In this document: piece after piece, positions 1 to 13,699 of the stretch
How the letters are laid out: each line of letters starts with the position of its first letter
How positions within the stretch are numbered: position 1 is the stretch's first letter
NCBI GenBank assembly: GCA_964036665.1
Contig: OZ038529.1
Span: forward strand, 12,718,060 to 12,782,059
DNA from: Gordius sp. MW1
Taxonomy: Eukaryota > Nematomorpha > Gordioida > Gordea > Gordiidae
Reading direction: 5' to 3'
Length of the DNA stretch: 64,000 nt
Translations under genes and position numbers: made by a program
The notes under the pieces: generated by a model
Told to the model about the DNA's origin: nothing
What the model saw: only the letters and a program-made list of their open reading frames with translations
The model's database searches: none

Positions 1-70
1 AAAATATGTGAAAAATTTTGAGGTAAAAATATTTATTTTTTTCGATACTATGTGAAAGAGCATAAAAAAA

Positions 71-80
71 TATATAAAAG
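71..80 (+). promoter_or_regulatory. TATA-box-like motif, present in most monomers
   Basis: TATATAAAAG matches the eukaryotic TATA consensus and recurs once per monomer at the same place. A subset in the right half lacks it. Because it lies in a generally A/T-rich stretch it may be compositional. No start site can be assigned from sequence alone. Confidence 0.3.
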
Positions 81-176
81 TAAGCCAATTTGAGAATCCT
101 ATTATCCTCGATTGACTTGCGAAAAAAGGTTTTAAGCTGCGAGAACTATCATTTTTACAAAAGACAACGTTTTATT

Positions 177-203
177 GTTGCGATTAGTTTGTTGTATCGC
201 AAC
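177..203. repeat. Dyad in satellite monomer (8-bp arms, 11-nt spacer)
   Basis: GTTGCGAT and ATCGCAAC are perfect inverted repeats separated by TAGTTTGTTGT. The dyad is present in most monomers. Variants include ATCCCAAC in the right arm (many copies between about 1.5 and 31.3 kb) and ATCACAAC (about 37.4, 39.5, 41.5, 50.7 and 61.7 kb), each breaking one pair. Some copies have a shortened spacer (27868, 28898, 31960, 49356 and 59312 regions). It could be a protein-binding dyad or hairpin; no function is shown. Confidence 0.6.
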
Positions 204-3200
204 GTGAGTGCTTAATTTTTTAAAACTGCTCTATGCGATTATGATTTCAAAGTAATAGTTTTTAGATTCTGATAAATTTTTGCTTGGGATCATAGAAACC
301 ACGTCTGAAAACGACAACTTTCATCGGATGAATACGGTTCAAAGAAAAATATGTGAAAAATTTTGAGGTAAAAATATTTATTTTTTTCAATTCTATGTGA
401 AAGAGCATGAAAAAATATATAAAAGTAAGCCAATTTGAGAATCCTATTATCCTCGATTGACTTGCGAAAAGAGGTTTTAAGCTGCGAGAACTATCATTTT
501 GACAAAAGACAACGTTTTATTGTTGCGATTAGTTTGTTGTATCGCAACGTGATGCTTAATTTTTGAAAATGGCTCTATGCGATCATGATTCAAAGTAATA
601 GTTTTTAGATTCTGATAAATTTTTTCTTGGGATCATAGAAACCACGTCTGAAAACGACAACTTTCATCGGATGAATACGGTTCAAAGAAAAATATGTGAA
701 AAGTTTTGAGGTTAAAATATTTATTTTTTTCAATTCTATGTGAAAGAGCATGAAAAAATATATAAAAGTAAGCCAATTTGAGAATCCTATTATCCTCGAT
801 TGACTTCCGAAAAGAGGTTTTAAGCTGCGAGAACTATCATTTTGACAAAAGACAACGTTTTATTGTTGCGATTAGTTTGTTGTATCGCAACGTGAGTGCT
901 TAATTTTTCAAAACTGCTCTATGCGATTATGATTTCAAAGTAATAGTTTTTAGATTCTGATAAATTTTTACTTGGGATCATAGAAACCACGTCTGAAAAC
1001 GACAACTTTCATCGGATGAATACGGTTCAAAGAAAAATATGTGAAAAATTTTGAGGTAAAAATATTTATTTTTTTCGATACTATGTGAAAGAGCATAAAA
1101 AAATATATAAAAGTAAGCCAATTTGAGAATCCTATTATCTTCGATTGACTTCCGAAAAGAGGTTTTAAGCTGCGAGAATTATCATTTTGACAAAAGACAA
1201 CGTTTTATTGTTGCGATTAGTTTGTTGTATCGCAACGTGAGTGCTTAATTTTTCAAAACTGCTCTATGCGATTATGATTTCAAAGTAATAGTTTTTAGAT
1301 TCTGATAAATTTTTACTTGGGATCATAGAAACCACGTCTGAAAACGACAACTTTCATCGGATGAATACGGTTCAAAGAAAAATATGTGAAAAATTTTGAG
1401 GTTAAAATATTTATTTTTTTCAATTCTATGTGAAAGAGCATGAAAAAATATATAAAAGTAAGCCAATTTGAGAATCCTATTATCCTCGATTGACTTCCGA
1501 AAAGAGGTTTTAAGCTGCGAGAACTATCATTTTGACAAAAGACAACGTTTTATTGTTGCGATTAGTTTGTTGTATCCCAACGTGATGCTTAATTTTTGAA
1601 AATGGCTCTATGCGATCATGATTTCAAAGTAATAGTTATTAGATTCTGATAAATTTTTACTTGGGATCATAGGTACCACGTCTGAAAACGACAACTTTCA
1701 TCGGATGAATTAGGTTCAAAGAAAAATATGTGAAAAATTTTGAGGTAAAAATATTTATTTTTTTCAATTCTATGTGAAAGAGCATGAAAAAATATATAAA
1801 AGTAAGCCAATTTGAGAATCCTATTATCCTCGATTGACTTGCGAAAAGAGGTTTTAAGCTGCGAGAACTATCATTTTGACAAAAGACAACGTTTTATTGT
1901 TGCGATTAGTTTGTTGTATCGCAACGTGATGCTTAATTTTTGAAAATGGCTCTATGCGATCATAATTTCAAAGTAATAGTTTTCAGATTCTGATAAATAT
2001 TTACTTGGGATCATAGAAACCACGTCTGAAAACGACAAATCGGATGCATACGGTTGAAAGAAAAATATGTGAAAAATTTTGAGGTAAAAATATTTATTTT
2101 TTTCAATTCTATGTGAAAGAGCATGAAAAAATATATAAAAGTAAGCCAATTTGAGAATCCTATTATCCTCGATTGACTTCCGAAAAGAGGTTTTAAGCTG
2201 CAAGAACTATCATTTTGACAAAAGACAACGTTTTATTGTTGCGATTAGTTTGTTGTATCGCAACGTGATGCTTAATTTTTGAAAATGGCTCTATGCGATC
2301 ATGATTCAAAGTAATAGTTTTTAGATTCTGATAAATTTTTTCTTGGGATCATAGAAACCACGTCTGAAAACGACAACTTTCATCGGATGAATACGGCGGT
2401 TCAAAGAAAAATATGTGAAAAGTTTTGAGGTTAAAATATTTATTTTTTTCAATTCTATGTTAAAAAAACATGAAAAAATATATAAAAGTAAGCCAATTTG
2501 AGAATCCTATTATCCTCGATTGACTTCCGAAAAGAGGTTTTAAGCTGCGAGAACTATCATTTTGACAAAAGACAACGTTTTATTGTTGCGATTAGTTTGT
2601 TGTATCGCAACGTGAGTGCTTAATTTTTCAAAACTGCTCTATGCGATTATGATTTCAAAGTAATAGTTTTTAGATTCTGATAAATTTTTACTTGGGATCA
2701 TAGAAACCACGTCTGAAAACGACAACTTTCATCGGATGAATACGGTTCAAAGAAAAATATGTGAAAAATTTTGAGGTAAAAATATTTATTTTTTCGATTC
2801 TATGTGAAAGAGCATGAAAAAATATATAAAAGTAAGCCAATTTGAGAATCCTATTATCCTCGATTGACTTCCGAAAAGAGGTTTTAAGCTGCGAGAACTA
2901 TCATTTTGACAAAAGACAACGTTTTATTGTTGCGATTAGTTTGTTGTATCGCAACGTGAGTGCTTAATTTTTAAAAATGGCTCTATGCGATCATGATTTC
3001 AAAGTAATAGTTTTCAGATTCTGATAAATTTTTACTTGGGATCATAGAAACCACGTCTGAAAACGACAACTTTCATCGGATGAATACGGTTCAAAGAAAC
3101 ATATGTGAAAAATTTTGAGGTAAAAATATTAATTTTTTTCAATTCTATGTGAAAGAGCATGAAGAAATATATAAAAGTAAGCCAATTTGAGAATCCTATT

Positions 3201-3869
3201 ATCCTCGATTGACTTCCGAAAAGAGGTTTTAAGCTGCGAGAATTATCATTTTGACAAAAGACAACGTTTTATTGTTGCGATTAGTTTGTTGTATCGCAAC
3301 GTGAGTGCTTAATTTTTCAAAACTGCTCTATGCGATTATGATTTCAAAGTAATAGTTTTTAGATTCTGATAAATTTTTACTTGGGATCATAGAAACCACG
3401 TCTGAAAACGACAACTTTCATCGGATGAATACGGTTCAAAGAAAAATATGTGAAAAATTTTGAGGTAAAAATATTTATTTTTTCGATTCTATGTGAAAGA
3501 GCATGAAAAAATATATAAAAGTAAGCCAATTTGAGAATCCTATTATCCTCGATTGACTTCCGAAAAGAGGTTTTAAGCTGCGAGAACTATCATTTTGACC
3601 AAAGACAACGTTTTATTGTTGCGATTAGTTTGTTGTATCCCAACGTGATGCTTAATTTTTGAAAACTGCTCTATGCGATTATGATTTCAAAGTAATAGTT
3701 TTTAGATTCTGATAAATTTTTACTTGGGATCATAGAAACCACGTCTGAAAACGACAACTTTCATCGGATGAATACGGTTCAAAGAAAAATATGTGAAAAA
3801 TTTTGAGGTAAAAATATTTATTTTTTCGATTCTATGTGAAAGAGCATGAAAAAATATATAAAAGTAAGC

Positions 3870-6733
3870 CAATTTGAGAATCCTATTATCCTCGATTGAC
3901 TTCCGAAAAGAGGTTTTAAGCTGCGAGAACTATCATTTTGACCAAAGACAACGTTTTATTGTTGCGATTAGTTTGTTGTATCCCAACGTGATGCTTAATT
4001 TTTGAAAATGGCTCTATGCGATCATGATTTCAAAGTAATAGTTATTAGATTCTGATAAATTTTTACTTGGGATCATAGGTACCACGTCTGAAAACGACAA
4101 CTTTCATCGGATGAATTAGGTTCAAAGAAAAATATGTGAAAAATTTTGAGGTAAAAATATTTATTTTTTTCAATTCTATGTGAAAGAGCATGAAAAAATA
4201 TATAATAGTAAGCCAATTTGAGAATCCTATTATCCTCGATTGACTTGCGAAAAGAGGTTTTAAGCTGCGAGAACTATCATTTTGACAAAAGACAACGTTT
4301 TATTGTTGCGATTAGTTTGTTGTATCGCAACGTGATGCTTAATTTTTGAAAATGGCTCTATGCGATCATGATTCAAAGTAATAGTTTTTAGATTCTGATA
4401 AATTTTTTCTTGGGATCATAGAAACCACGTCTGAAAACGACAACTTTCATCGGATGAATACGGCGGTTCAAAGAAAAATATGTGAAAAGTTTTGAGGTTA
4501 AAATATTTATTTTTTTCAATTCTATGTGAAAGAGCATGAAAAAATATATAAAAGTAAGCCAATTTGAGAATCCTATTATCCTCGATTGACTTCCGAAAAG
4601 AGGTTTTAAGCTGCGAGAACTATCATTTTGACCAAAGACAAAGTTTTATTGTTGCGATTAGTTTGTTGTATCCCAACGTGATGCTTAATTTTTAAAAATG
4701 GCTCTATGCGATCATGATTTCAAAGTAATAGTTTTTAGATTCTGATAATTCGGATCATAGAAACCACGTCTGAAAACGACAACTTTCATCGGATGAATAC
4801 GGTTCAAAGAAAAATATGTGAAAAATTTTGAGGTAAAAATATTTATTTTTTCGATTCTATGTGAAAGAGCATGAAAAAATATATAAATAAGCCAATTTGA
4901 GAATCCTATTATCCTCGATTGACTTCCGAAAAGAGGTTTTAAGCTGCGAGAACTATCATTTTGACCAAAGACAACGTTTTATTGTTGCGATTAGTTTGTT
5001 GTATCCCAACGTGATGCTTAATTTTTAAAAATGGCTCTATGCGATCATGATTTCAAAGTAATAGTTTTCAGATTCTGATAAATTTTTACTTGGGATCATA
5101 GAAACCACGTCTGAAAACGACAACTTTCATCGGATGAATACGGTTCAAAGAAAAATATGTGAAAAATTTTGAGGTAAAAATATTTATTTTTTCGATTCTA
5201 TGTGAAAGAGCATGAAAAAATATATAAAAGTAAGCCAATTTGAGAATCCTATTATCCTCGATTGACTTCCGAAAAGAGGTTTTAAGCTGCGAGAACTATC
5301 ATTTTGACCAAAGACAACGTTTTATTGTTGCGATTAGTTTGTTGTATCCCAACGTGATGCTTAATTTTTAAAAATGGCTCTATGCGATCATGATTTCAAA
5401 GTAATAGTTTTCAGATTCTGATAAATTTTTACTTGGGATCATAGAAACCACGTCTGAAAACGACAACTTTCATCGGTTGAATACGGTTCAAAGAAACATA
5501 TGTGAAAAATTTTGAGGTAAAAATATTAATTTTTTTCAATTCTATGTGAAAGAGCATGAAGAAATATATAAAAGTAAGCCAATTTGAGAATCCTATTATC
5601 CTCGATTGACTTCCGAAAAGAGGTTTTAAGCTGCGAGAACTATCATTTTGACCAAAGACAAAGTTTTATTGTTGCGATTAGTTTGTTGTATCCCAACGTG
5701 ATGCTTAATTTTTAAAAATGGCTCTATGCGATCATGATTTCAAAGTAATAGTTTTTAGATTCTGATAATTCGGATCATAGAAACCACGTCTGAAAACGAC
5801 AACTTTCATCGGATGAATACGGTTCAAAGAAAAATATGTGAAAAATTTTGAGGTAAAAATATTTATTTTTTCGATTCTATGTGAAAGAGCATGAAAAAAT
5901 ATATAAATAAGCCAATTTGAGAATCCTATTATCCTCGATTGACTTCCGAAAAGAGGTTTTAAGCTGCGAGAACTATCATTTTGACCAAAGACAACGTTTT
6001 ATTGTTGCGATTAGTTTGTTGTATCCCAACGTGATGCTTAATTTTTAAAAATGGCTCTATGCGATCATGATTTCAAAGTAATAGTTTTCAGATTCTGATA
6101 AATTTTTACTTGGGATCATAGAAACCACGTCTGAAAACGACAACTTTCATCGGTTGAATACGGTTCAAAGAAACATATGTGAAAAATTTTGAGGTAAAAA
6201 TATTAATTTTTTTCAATTCTATGTGAAAGAGCATGAAGAAATATATAAAAGTAAGCCAATTTGAGAATCCTATTATCCTCAATTGACTTCCGAAAAGAGG
6301 TTTTAAGCTGCGAGAATTATCATTTTGACAAAAGACAACGTTTTATTGTTGCGATTAGTTTGTTGTATCGCAACGTGAGTGCTTAATTTTTCAAAACTGC
6401 TCTATGCGATTATGATTTCAAAGTAATAGTTTTTAGATTCTGATAAATTTTTACTTGGGATCATAGAAACCACGTCTGAAAACGACAACTTTCATCGGAT
6501 GAATACGGTTCAAAGAAAAATATGTGAAAAATTTTGAGGTAAAAATATTTATTTTTTTCGATACTATGTGAAAGAGCATAAAAAAATATATAAAAGTAAG
6601 CCAATTTGAGAATCCTATTATCCTCGATTGACTTGCGAAAAGAGGTTTTAAGCTGCGAGAACTATCATTTTGACAAAAGACAACGTTTTATTGTTGCGAT
6701 TAGTTTGTTGTATCGCAACGTGAGTGCTTAATT
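3870..6733 (+). repeat. Higher-order repeat block, copy at +5,099 bp (8,969-11,832)
   Basis: Diagnostic variants in this 2.9-kb block recur in the same order 5,099 bp downstream: GTTATTAGATT at 4037 and about 9136, TTTGAGGTTAAAATATT at about 4490 and 9590, CATCGGTTGAATACG at about 5471 and 10570, and CCTCAATTGAC at about 6278 and 11377. Similarity in type order stops near 3.87 kb on the left and 6.73 kb on the right. Edges are approximate because monomers resemble each other. Confidence 0.75.
4551..6153 (+). repeat. Trimeric higher-order repeat, period 1,020 bp
   Basis: Segments 4551-5133 and 5571-6153 read identically at a displacement of exactly 1,020 bp, which is three monomers of about 340 bp. 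Each includes the short variant CTGATAATTCGGATC, which lacks part of the usual TAAATTTTTACTTGG. The same spacing recurs at about 9846 and 10866. Intermediate copies at 6787, 7466 and 7800 are spaced by two and one monomers, so the trimer is locally rearranged. Confidence 0.75.
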
Positions 6734-9700
6734 TTTGAAAATGGCTCTATGCGATCATGATTTCAAAGTAATAGTTTTTAGATTCTGATAATTCGGATCA
6801 TAGAAACCACGTCTGAAAACGACAACTTTCATCGGATGAATACGGTTCAAAGAAAAATATGTGAAAAATTTTGAGGTAAAAATATTTATTTTTTCGATTC
6901 TATGTGAAAGAGCATGAAAAAATATATAAATAAGCCAATTTGAGAATCCTATTATCCTCGATTGACTTCCGAAAAGAGGTTTTAAGCTGCGAGAACTATC
7001 ATTTTGACCAAAGACAACGTTTTATTGTTGCGATTAGTTTGTTGTATCCCAACGTGATGCTTAATTTTTAAAAATGGCTCTATGCGATCATGATTTCAAA
7101 GTAATAGTTTTCAGATTCTGATAAATTTTTACTTGGGATCATAGAAACCACGTCTGAAAACGACAACTTTCATCGGTTGAATACGGTTCAAAGAAACATA
7201 TGTGAAAAATTTTGAGGTAAAAATATTAATTTTTTTCAATTCTATGTGAAAGAGCATGAAGAAATATATAAAAGTAAGCCAATTTGAGAATCCTATTATC
7301 CTCGATTGACTTCCGAAAAGAGGTTTTAAGCTGCGAGAACTATCATTTTGACCAAAGACAAAGTTTTATTGTTGCGATTAGTTTGTTGTATCCCAACGTG
7401 ATGCTTAATTTTTAAAAATGGCTCTATGCGATCATGATTTCAAAGTAATAGTTTTTAGATTCTGATAATTCGGATCATAGAAACCACGTCTGAAAACGAC
7501 AACTTTCATCGGATGAATACGGTTCAAAGAAAAATATGTGAAAAATTTTGAGGTAAAAATATTTATTTTTTCGATTCTATGTGAAAGAGCATGAAAAAAT
7601 ATATAAATAAGCCAATTTGAGAATCCTATTATCCTCGATTGACTTCCGAAAAGAGGTTTTAAGCTGCGAGAACTATCATTTTGACCAAAGACAACGTTTT
7701 ATTGTTGCGATTAGTTTGTTGTATCCCAACGTGATGCTTAATTTTTAAAAATGGCTCTATGCGATCATGATTTCAAAGTAATAGTTTTTAGATTCTGATA
7801 ATTCGGATCATAGAAACCACGTCTGAAAACGACAACTTTCATCGGATGAATACGGTTCAAAGAAAAATATGTGAAAAATTTTGAGGTAAAAATATTTATT
7901 TTTTCGATTCTATGTGAAAGAGCATGAAAAAATATATAAATAAGCCAATTTGAGAATCCTATTATCCTCGATTGACTTCCGAAAAGAGGTTTTAAGCTGC
8001 GAGAACTATCATTTTGACCAAAGACAACGTTTTATTGTTGCGATTAGTTTGTTGTATCCCAACGTGATGCTTAATTTTTAAAAATGGCTCTATGCGATTA
8101 TGATTTCAAAGTAATAGTTTTTAGATTCTGATAAATTTTTACTTGGGATCATAGAAACCACGTCTGAAAACGACAACTTTCATCGGATGAATACGGTTCA
8201 AAGAAAAATATGTGAAAAATTTTGAGGTAAAAATATTTATTTTTTCGATTCTATGTGAAAGAGCATGAAAAAATATATAAAAGTAAGCCAATTTGAGAAT
8301 CCTATTATCCTCGATTGACTAGCGAAAAGAGGTTTTAAGCTGCGAGAACTATCATTTTGACAAAAGAAAACGTTTTATTGTTGCGATTAGTTTGTTGTAT
8401 CGCAACGTGATGCTTAATTTTTGAAAATGGCTCTATGCGATCATGATTTCAAAGTAATAGTTTTCAGATTCTGATAAATTTTTTCTTGGGATCATAGAAA
8501 CCACGTCTGAAAACGACAACTTTCATCGGATGAATACGGCGGTTCAAAGAAAAATATGTGAAAAGTTTTGAGGTTAAAATATTTATTTTTTTCAATTCTA
8601 TGTGAAAGAGCATGAAAAAATATATAAAAGTAAGCCAATTTGAGAATCCTATTATCCTCGATTGACTTCCGAAAAGAGGTTTTAAGCTGCGAGAACTATC
8701 ATTTTGACCAAAGACAAAGTTTTATTGTTGCGATTAGTTTGTTGTATCCCAACGTGATGCTTAATTTTTAAAAATGGCTCTATGCGATCATGATTTCAAA
8801 GTAATAGTTTTTAGATTCTGATAATTCGGATCATAGAAACCACGTCTGAAAACGACAACTTTCATCGGATGAATACGGTTCAAAGAAAAATATGTGAAAA
8901 ATTTTGAGGTAAAAATATTTATTTTTTCGATTCTATGTGAAAGAGCATGAAAAAATATATAAATAAGCCAATTTGAGAATCCTATTATCCTCGATTGACT
9001 TCCGAAAAGAGGTTTTAAGCTGCGAGAACTATCATTTTGACCAAAGACAACGTTTTATTGTTGCGATTAGTTTGTTGTATCCCAACGTGATGCTTAATTT
9101 TTGAAAATGGCTCTATGCGATCATGATTTCAAAGTAATAGTTATTAGATTCTGATAAATTTTTACTTGGGATCATAGGTACCACGTCTGAAAACGACAAC
9201 TTTCATCGGATGAATTAGGTTCAAAGAAAAATATGTGAAAAATTTTGAGGTAAAAATATTTATTTTTTTCAATTCTATGTGAAAGAGCATGAAAAAATAT
9301 ATAATAGTAAGCCAATTTGAGAATCCTATTATCCTCGATTGACTTGCGAAAAGAGGTTTTAAGCTGCGAGAACTATCATTTTGACAAAAGACAACGTTTT
9401 ATTGTTGCGATTAGTTTGTTGTATCGCAACGTGATGCTTAATTTTTGAAAATGGCTCTATGCGATCATGATTCAAAGTAATAGTTTTTAGATTCTGATAA
9501 ATTTTTTCTTGGGATCATAGAAACCACGTCTGAAAACGACAACTTTCATCGGATGAATACGGCGGTTCAAAGAAAAATATGTGAAAAGTTTTGAGGTTAA
9601 AATATTTATTTTTTTCAATTCTATGTGAAAGAGCATGAAAAAATATATAAAAGTAAGCCAATTTGAGAATCCTATTATCCTCGATTGACTTCCGAAAAGA

Positions 9701-12700
9701 GGTTTTAAGCTGCGAGAACTATCATTTTGACCAAAGACAAAGTTTTATTGTTGCGATTAGTTTGTTGTATCCCAACGTGATGCTTAATTTTTAAAAATGG
9801 CTCTATGCGATCATGATTTCAAAGTAATAGTTTTTAGATTCTGATAATTCGGATCATAGAAACCACGTCTGAAAACGACAACTTTCATCGGATGAATACG
9901 GTTCAAAGAAAAATATGTGAAAAATTTTGAGGTAAAAATATTTATTTTTTCGATTCTATGTGAAAGAGCATGAAAAAATATATAAATAAGCCAATTTGAG
10001 AATCCTATTATCTTCGATTGACTTCCGAAAAGAGGTTTTAAGCTGCGAGAACTATCATTTTGACCAAAGACAACGTTTTCTTGTTGCGATTAGTTTGTTG
10101 TATCCCAACGTGATGCTTAATTTTTAAAAATGGCTCTATGCGATCATGATTTCAAAGTAATAGTTTTCAGATTCTGATAAATTTTTACTTGGGATCATAG
10201 AAACCACGTCTGAAAACGACAACTTTCATCGGATGAATACGGTTCAAAGAAAAATATGTGAAAAATTTTGAGGTAAAAATATTTATTTTTTCGATTCTAT
10301 GTGAAAGAGCATGAAAAAATATATAAAAGTAAGCCAATTTGAGAATCCTATTATCCTCGATTGACTTCCGAAAAGAGGTTTTAAGCTGCGAGAACTATCA
10401 TTTTGACCAAAGACAACGTTTTATTGTTGCGATTAGTTTGTTGTATCCCAACGTGATGCTTAATTTTTAAAAATGGCTCTATGCGATCATGATTTCAAAG
10501 TAATAGTTTTCAGATTCTGATAAATTTTTACTTGGGATCATAGAAACCACGTCTGAAAACGACAACTTTCATCGGTTGAATACGGTTCAAAGAAACATAT
10601 GTGAAAAATTTTGAGGTAAAAATATTAATTTTTTTCAATTCTATGTGAAAGAGCATGAAGAAATATATAAAAGTAAGCCAATTTGAGAATCCTATTATCC
10701 TCGATTGACTTCCGAAAAGAGGTTTTAAGCTGCGAGAACTATCATTTTGACCAAAGACAAAGTTTTATTGTTGCGATTAGTTTGTTGTATCCCAACGTGA
10801 TGCTTAATTTTTAAAAATGGCTCTATGAGATCATGATTTCAAAGTAATAGTTTTTAGATTCTGATAATTCGGATCATAGAAACCACGTCTGAAAACGACA
10901 ACTTTCATCGGATGAATACGGTTCAAAGAAAAATATGTGAAAAATTTTGAGGTAAAAATATTTATTTTTTCGATTCTATGTGAAAGAGCATGAAAAAATA
11001 TATAAATAAGCCAATTTGAGAATCCTATTATCCTCGATTGACTTCCGAAAAGAGGTTTTAAGCTGCGAGAACTATCATTTTGACCAAAGACAACGTTTTA
11101 TTGTTGCGATTAGTTTGTTGTATCCCAACGTGATGCTTAATTTTTAAAAATGGCTCTATGCGATCATGATTTCAAAGTAATAGTTTTCAGATTCTGATAA
11201 ATTTTTACTTGGGATCATAGAAACCACGTCTGAAAACGACAACTTTCATCGGTTGAATACGGTTCAAAGAAACATATGTGAAAAATTTTGAGGTAAAAAT
11301 ATTAATTTTTTTCAATTCTATGTGAAAGAGCATGAAGAAATATATAAAAGTAAGCCAATTTGAGAATCCTATTATCCTCAATTGACTTCCGAAAAGAGGT
11401 TTTAAGCTGCGAGAATTATCATTTTGACAAAAGACAACGTTTTATTGTTGCGATTAGTTTGTTGTATCGCAACGTGAGTGCTTAATTTTTCAAAACTGCT
11501 CTATGCGATTATGATTTCAAAGTAATAGTTTTTAGATTCTGATAAATTTTTACTTGGGATCATAGAAACCACGTCTGAAAACGACAACTTTCATCGGATG
11601 AATACGGTTCAAAGAAAAATATGTGAAAAATTTTGAGGTAAAAATATTTATTTTTTTCGATACTATGTGAAAGAGCATAAAAAAATATATAAAAGTAAGC
11701 CAATTTGAGAATCCTATTATCCTCGATTGACTTGCGAAAAGAGGTTTTAAGCTGCGAGAACTATCATTTTGACAAAAGACAACGTTTTATTGTTGCGATT
11801 AGTTTGTTGTATCGCAACGTGAGTGCTTAATTTTTTAAAACTGCTCTATGCGATTATGATTTCAAAGTAATAGTTTTTAGATTCTGATAAATTTTTACTT
11901 GGGATCATAGAAACCACGTCTGAAAACGACAACTTTCATCGGATGAATACGGTTCAAAGAAAAATATGTGAAAAATTTTGAGGTAAAAATATTTATTTTT
12001 TCGATTCTATGTGAAAGAGCATGAAAAAATATATAAAAGTAAGCCAATTTGAGAATCCTATTATCCTCGATTGACTAGCGAAAAGAGGTTTTAAGCTGCG
12101 AGAACTATCATTTTGACAAAAGAAAACGTTTTATTGTTGCGATTAGTTTGTTGTATCGCAACGTGATGCTTAATTTTTGAAAATGGCTCTATGCGATCAT
12201 GATTTCAAAGTAATAGTTTTCAGATTCTGATAAATTTTTACTTCGGATCATAGAAACCACGTCTGAAAACGACAACTTTCATCGGATGCATACTGTTGAA
12301 AGAAAAATATGTGAAAAATTTTGAGGTAAAAATATTTATTTTTTTCAATTCTATGTAAAAGAGCATGAAAAAATATATAAAAGTAAGCCAATTTGAGAAT
12401 CCTATTATCCTCGATTGACTTCCGAATAGAGGTTTTAAGCTGCGAGAACTATCATTTTGACAAAAGACAACGTTTTATTGTTGCGATTAGTTTGTTGTAT
12501 CGCAACGTGATGCTTAATTTTTGAAAATGGCTCTATGCGATCATGATTCAAAGTAATAGTTTTTAGATTCTGATAAATTTTTTCTTGGGATCATAGAAAC
12601 CACGTCTGAAAACGACAACTTTCATCGGATGAATACGGTTCAAAGAAAAATATGTGAAAAGTTTTGAGGTAAAAATATTTATTTTTTTCAATTCTATGTG

Positions 12701-13699
12701 AAAGAGCATGAAAAAATATATAAAAGTAAGCCATTTTGAAAATCCTATTATCCTCGATTGACTTCCGAAAAGAGGTTTTAAGCTGCGAGAACTATCATTT
12801 TGACAAAAGACAACGTTTTATTGTTGCGATTAGTTTGTTGTATCGCAACGTGAGTGCTTAATTTTTCAAAACTGCTCTATGCGATTATGATTAGTAATAG
12901 TTTTTAGATTCTGATAAATTTTTACTTGGGATCATAGAAACCACGTCTGAAAACGACAACTTTCATCGGATGAGTACGGTTCAAAGAAAAATATGTGAAA
13001 AATTTTGAGGTCAAAATATTTATTTTTTTCGATACTATGTGAAAGAGCATAAAAAAATATATAAAAGTAAGCCAATTTGAGAATCCTATTATCCTCGATT
13101 GACTAGCGAAAAGAGGTTTTAAGCTGCGAGAACTATCATTTTGACAAAAGAAAACGTTTTATTGTTGCGATTAGTTTGTTGTATCGCAACGTGATGCTTA
13201 ATTTTTGAAAATGGCTCTATGCGATCATGATTTCAAAGTAATAGTTTTCAGATTCTGATAAATTTTTACTTCGGATCATAGAAACCACGTCTGAAAACGA
13301 CAACTTTCATCGGATGCATACTGTTGAAAGAAAAATATGTGAAAAATTTTGAGGTAAAAATATTTATTTTTTTCAATTCTATGTAAAAGAGCATGAAAAA
13401 ATATATAAAAGTAAGCCAATTTGAGAATCCTATTATCCTCGATTGACTTCCGAATAGAGGTTTTAAGCTGCGAGAACTATCATTTTGACAAAAGACAACG
13501 TTTTATTGTTGCGATTAGTTTGTTGTATCGCAACGTGCTTAATTTTTGAAAATGGCTCTATGCGATCATGATTCAAAGTAATAGTTTTTAGATTCTGATA
13601 AATTTTTTCTTGGGATCATAGAAACCACGTCTGAAAACGACAACATTCATCGGATGAATACGGTTCAAAGAAAAATATGTGAAAAGTTTTGAGGTAAAA

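Larger units (their letters stand above)
1..345 (+). repeat. Representative satellite monomer (345 bp) with landmarks
   Basis: This monomer is used as the reference. It starts with an A/T-rich third holding a TATA-like motif, TATATAAAAG, at 71-80. A more mixed central part follows, with the conserved dyad GTTGCGAT (177-184) and ATCGCAAC (196-203) around an 11-nt spacer. The last part holds GATCATAGAAACCACG and TTTCATCGGATGAATACGG. On the minus strand AATAAA occurs within the T-rich tract near 40. Monomer length is close to two nucleosome repeats, a common satellite length; nucleosome phasing is inference. Confidence 0.9.

Noticed and set aside
100-130. CENP-B box-like sequence around CCTCGATTGACTTCCGA
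   Set aside because: It matches only part of the essential positions and lacks the CGGG core.
1952-2203. ORF of 83 codons in the satellite on the minus strand, and similar ones at 18682, 26545, 30637, 39857 and 44642
   Set aside because: They arise from the same repeat phase, are broken in most monomers and consist of AT-rich codons. Their reappearance follows from segmental duplication, not coding constraint.
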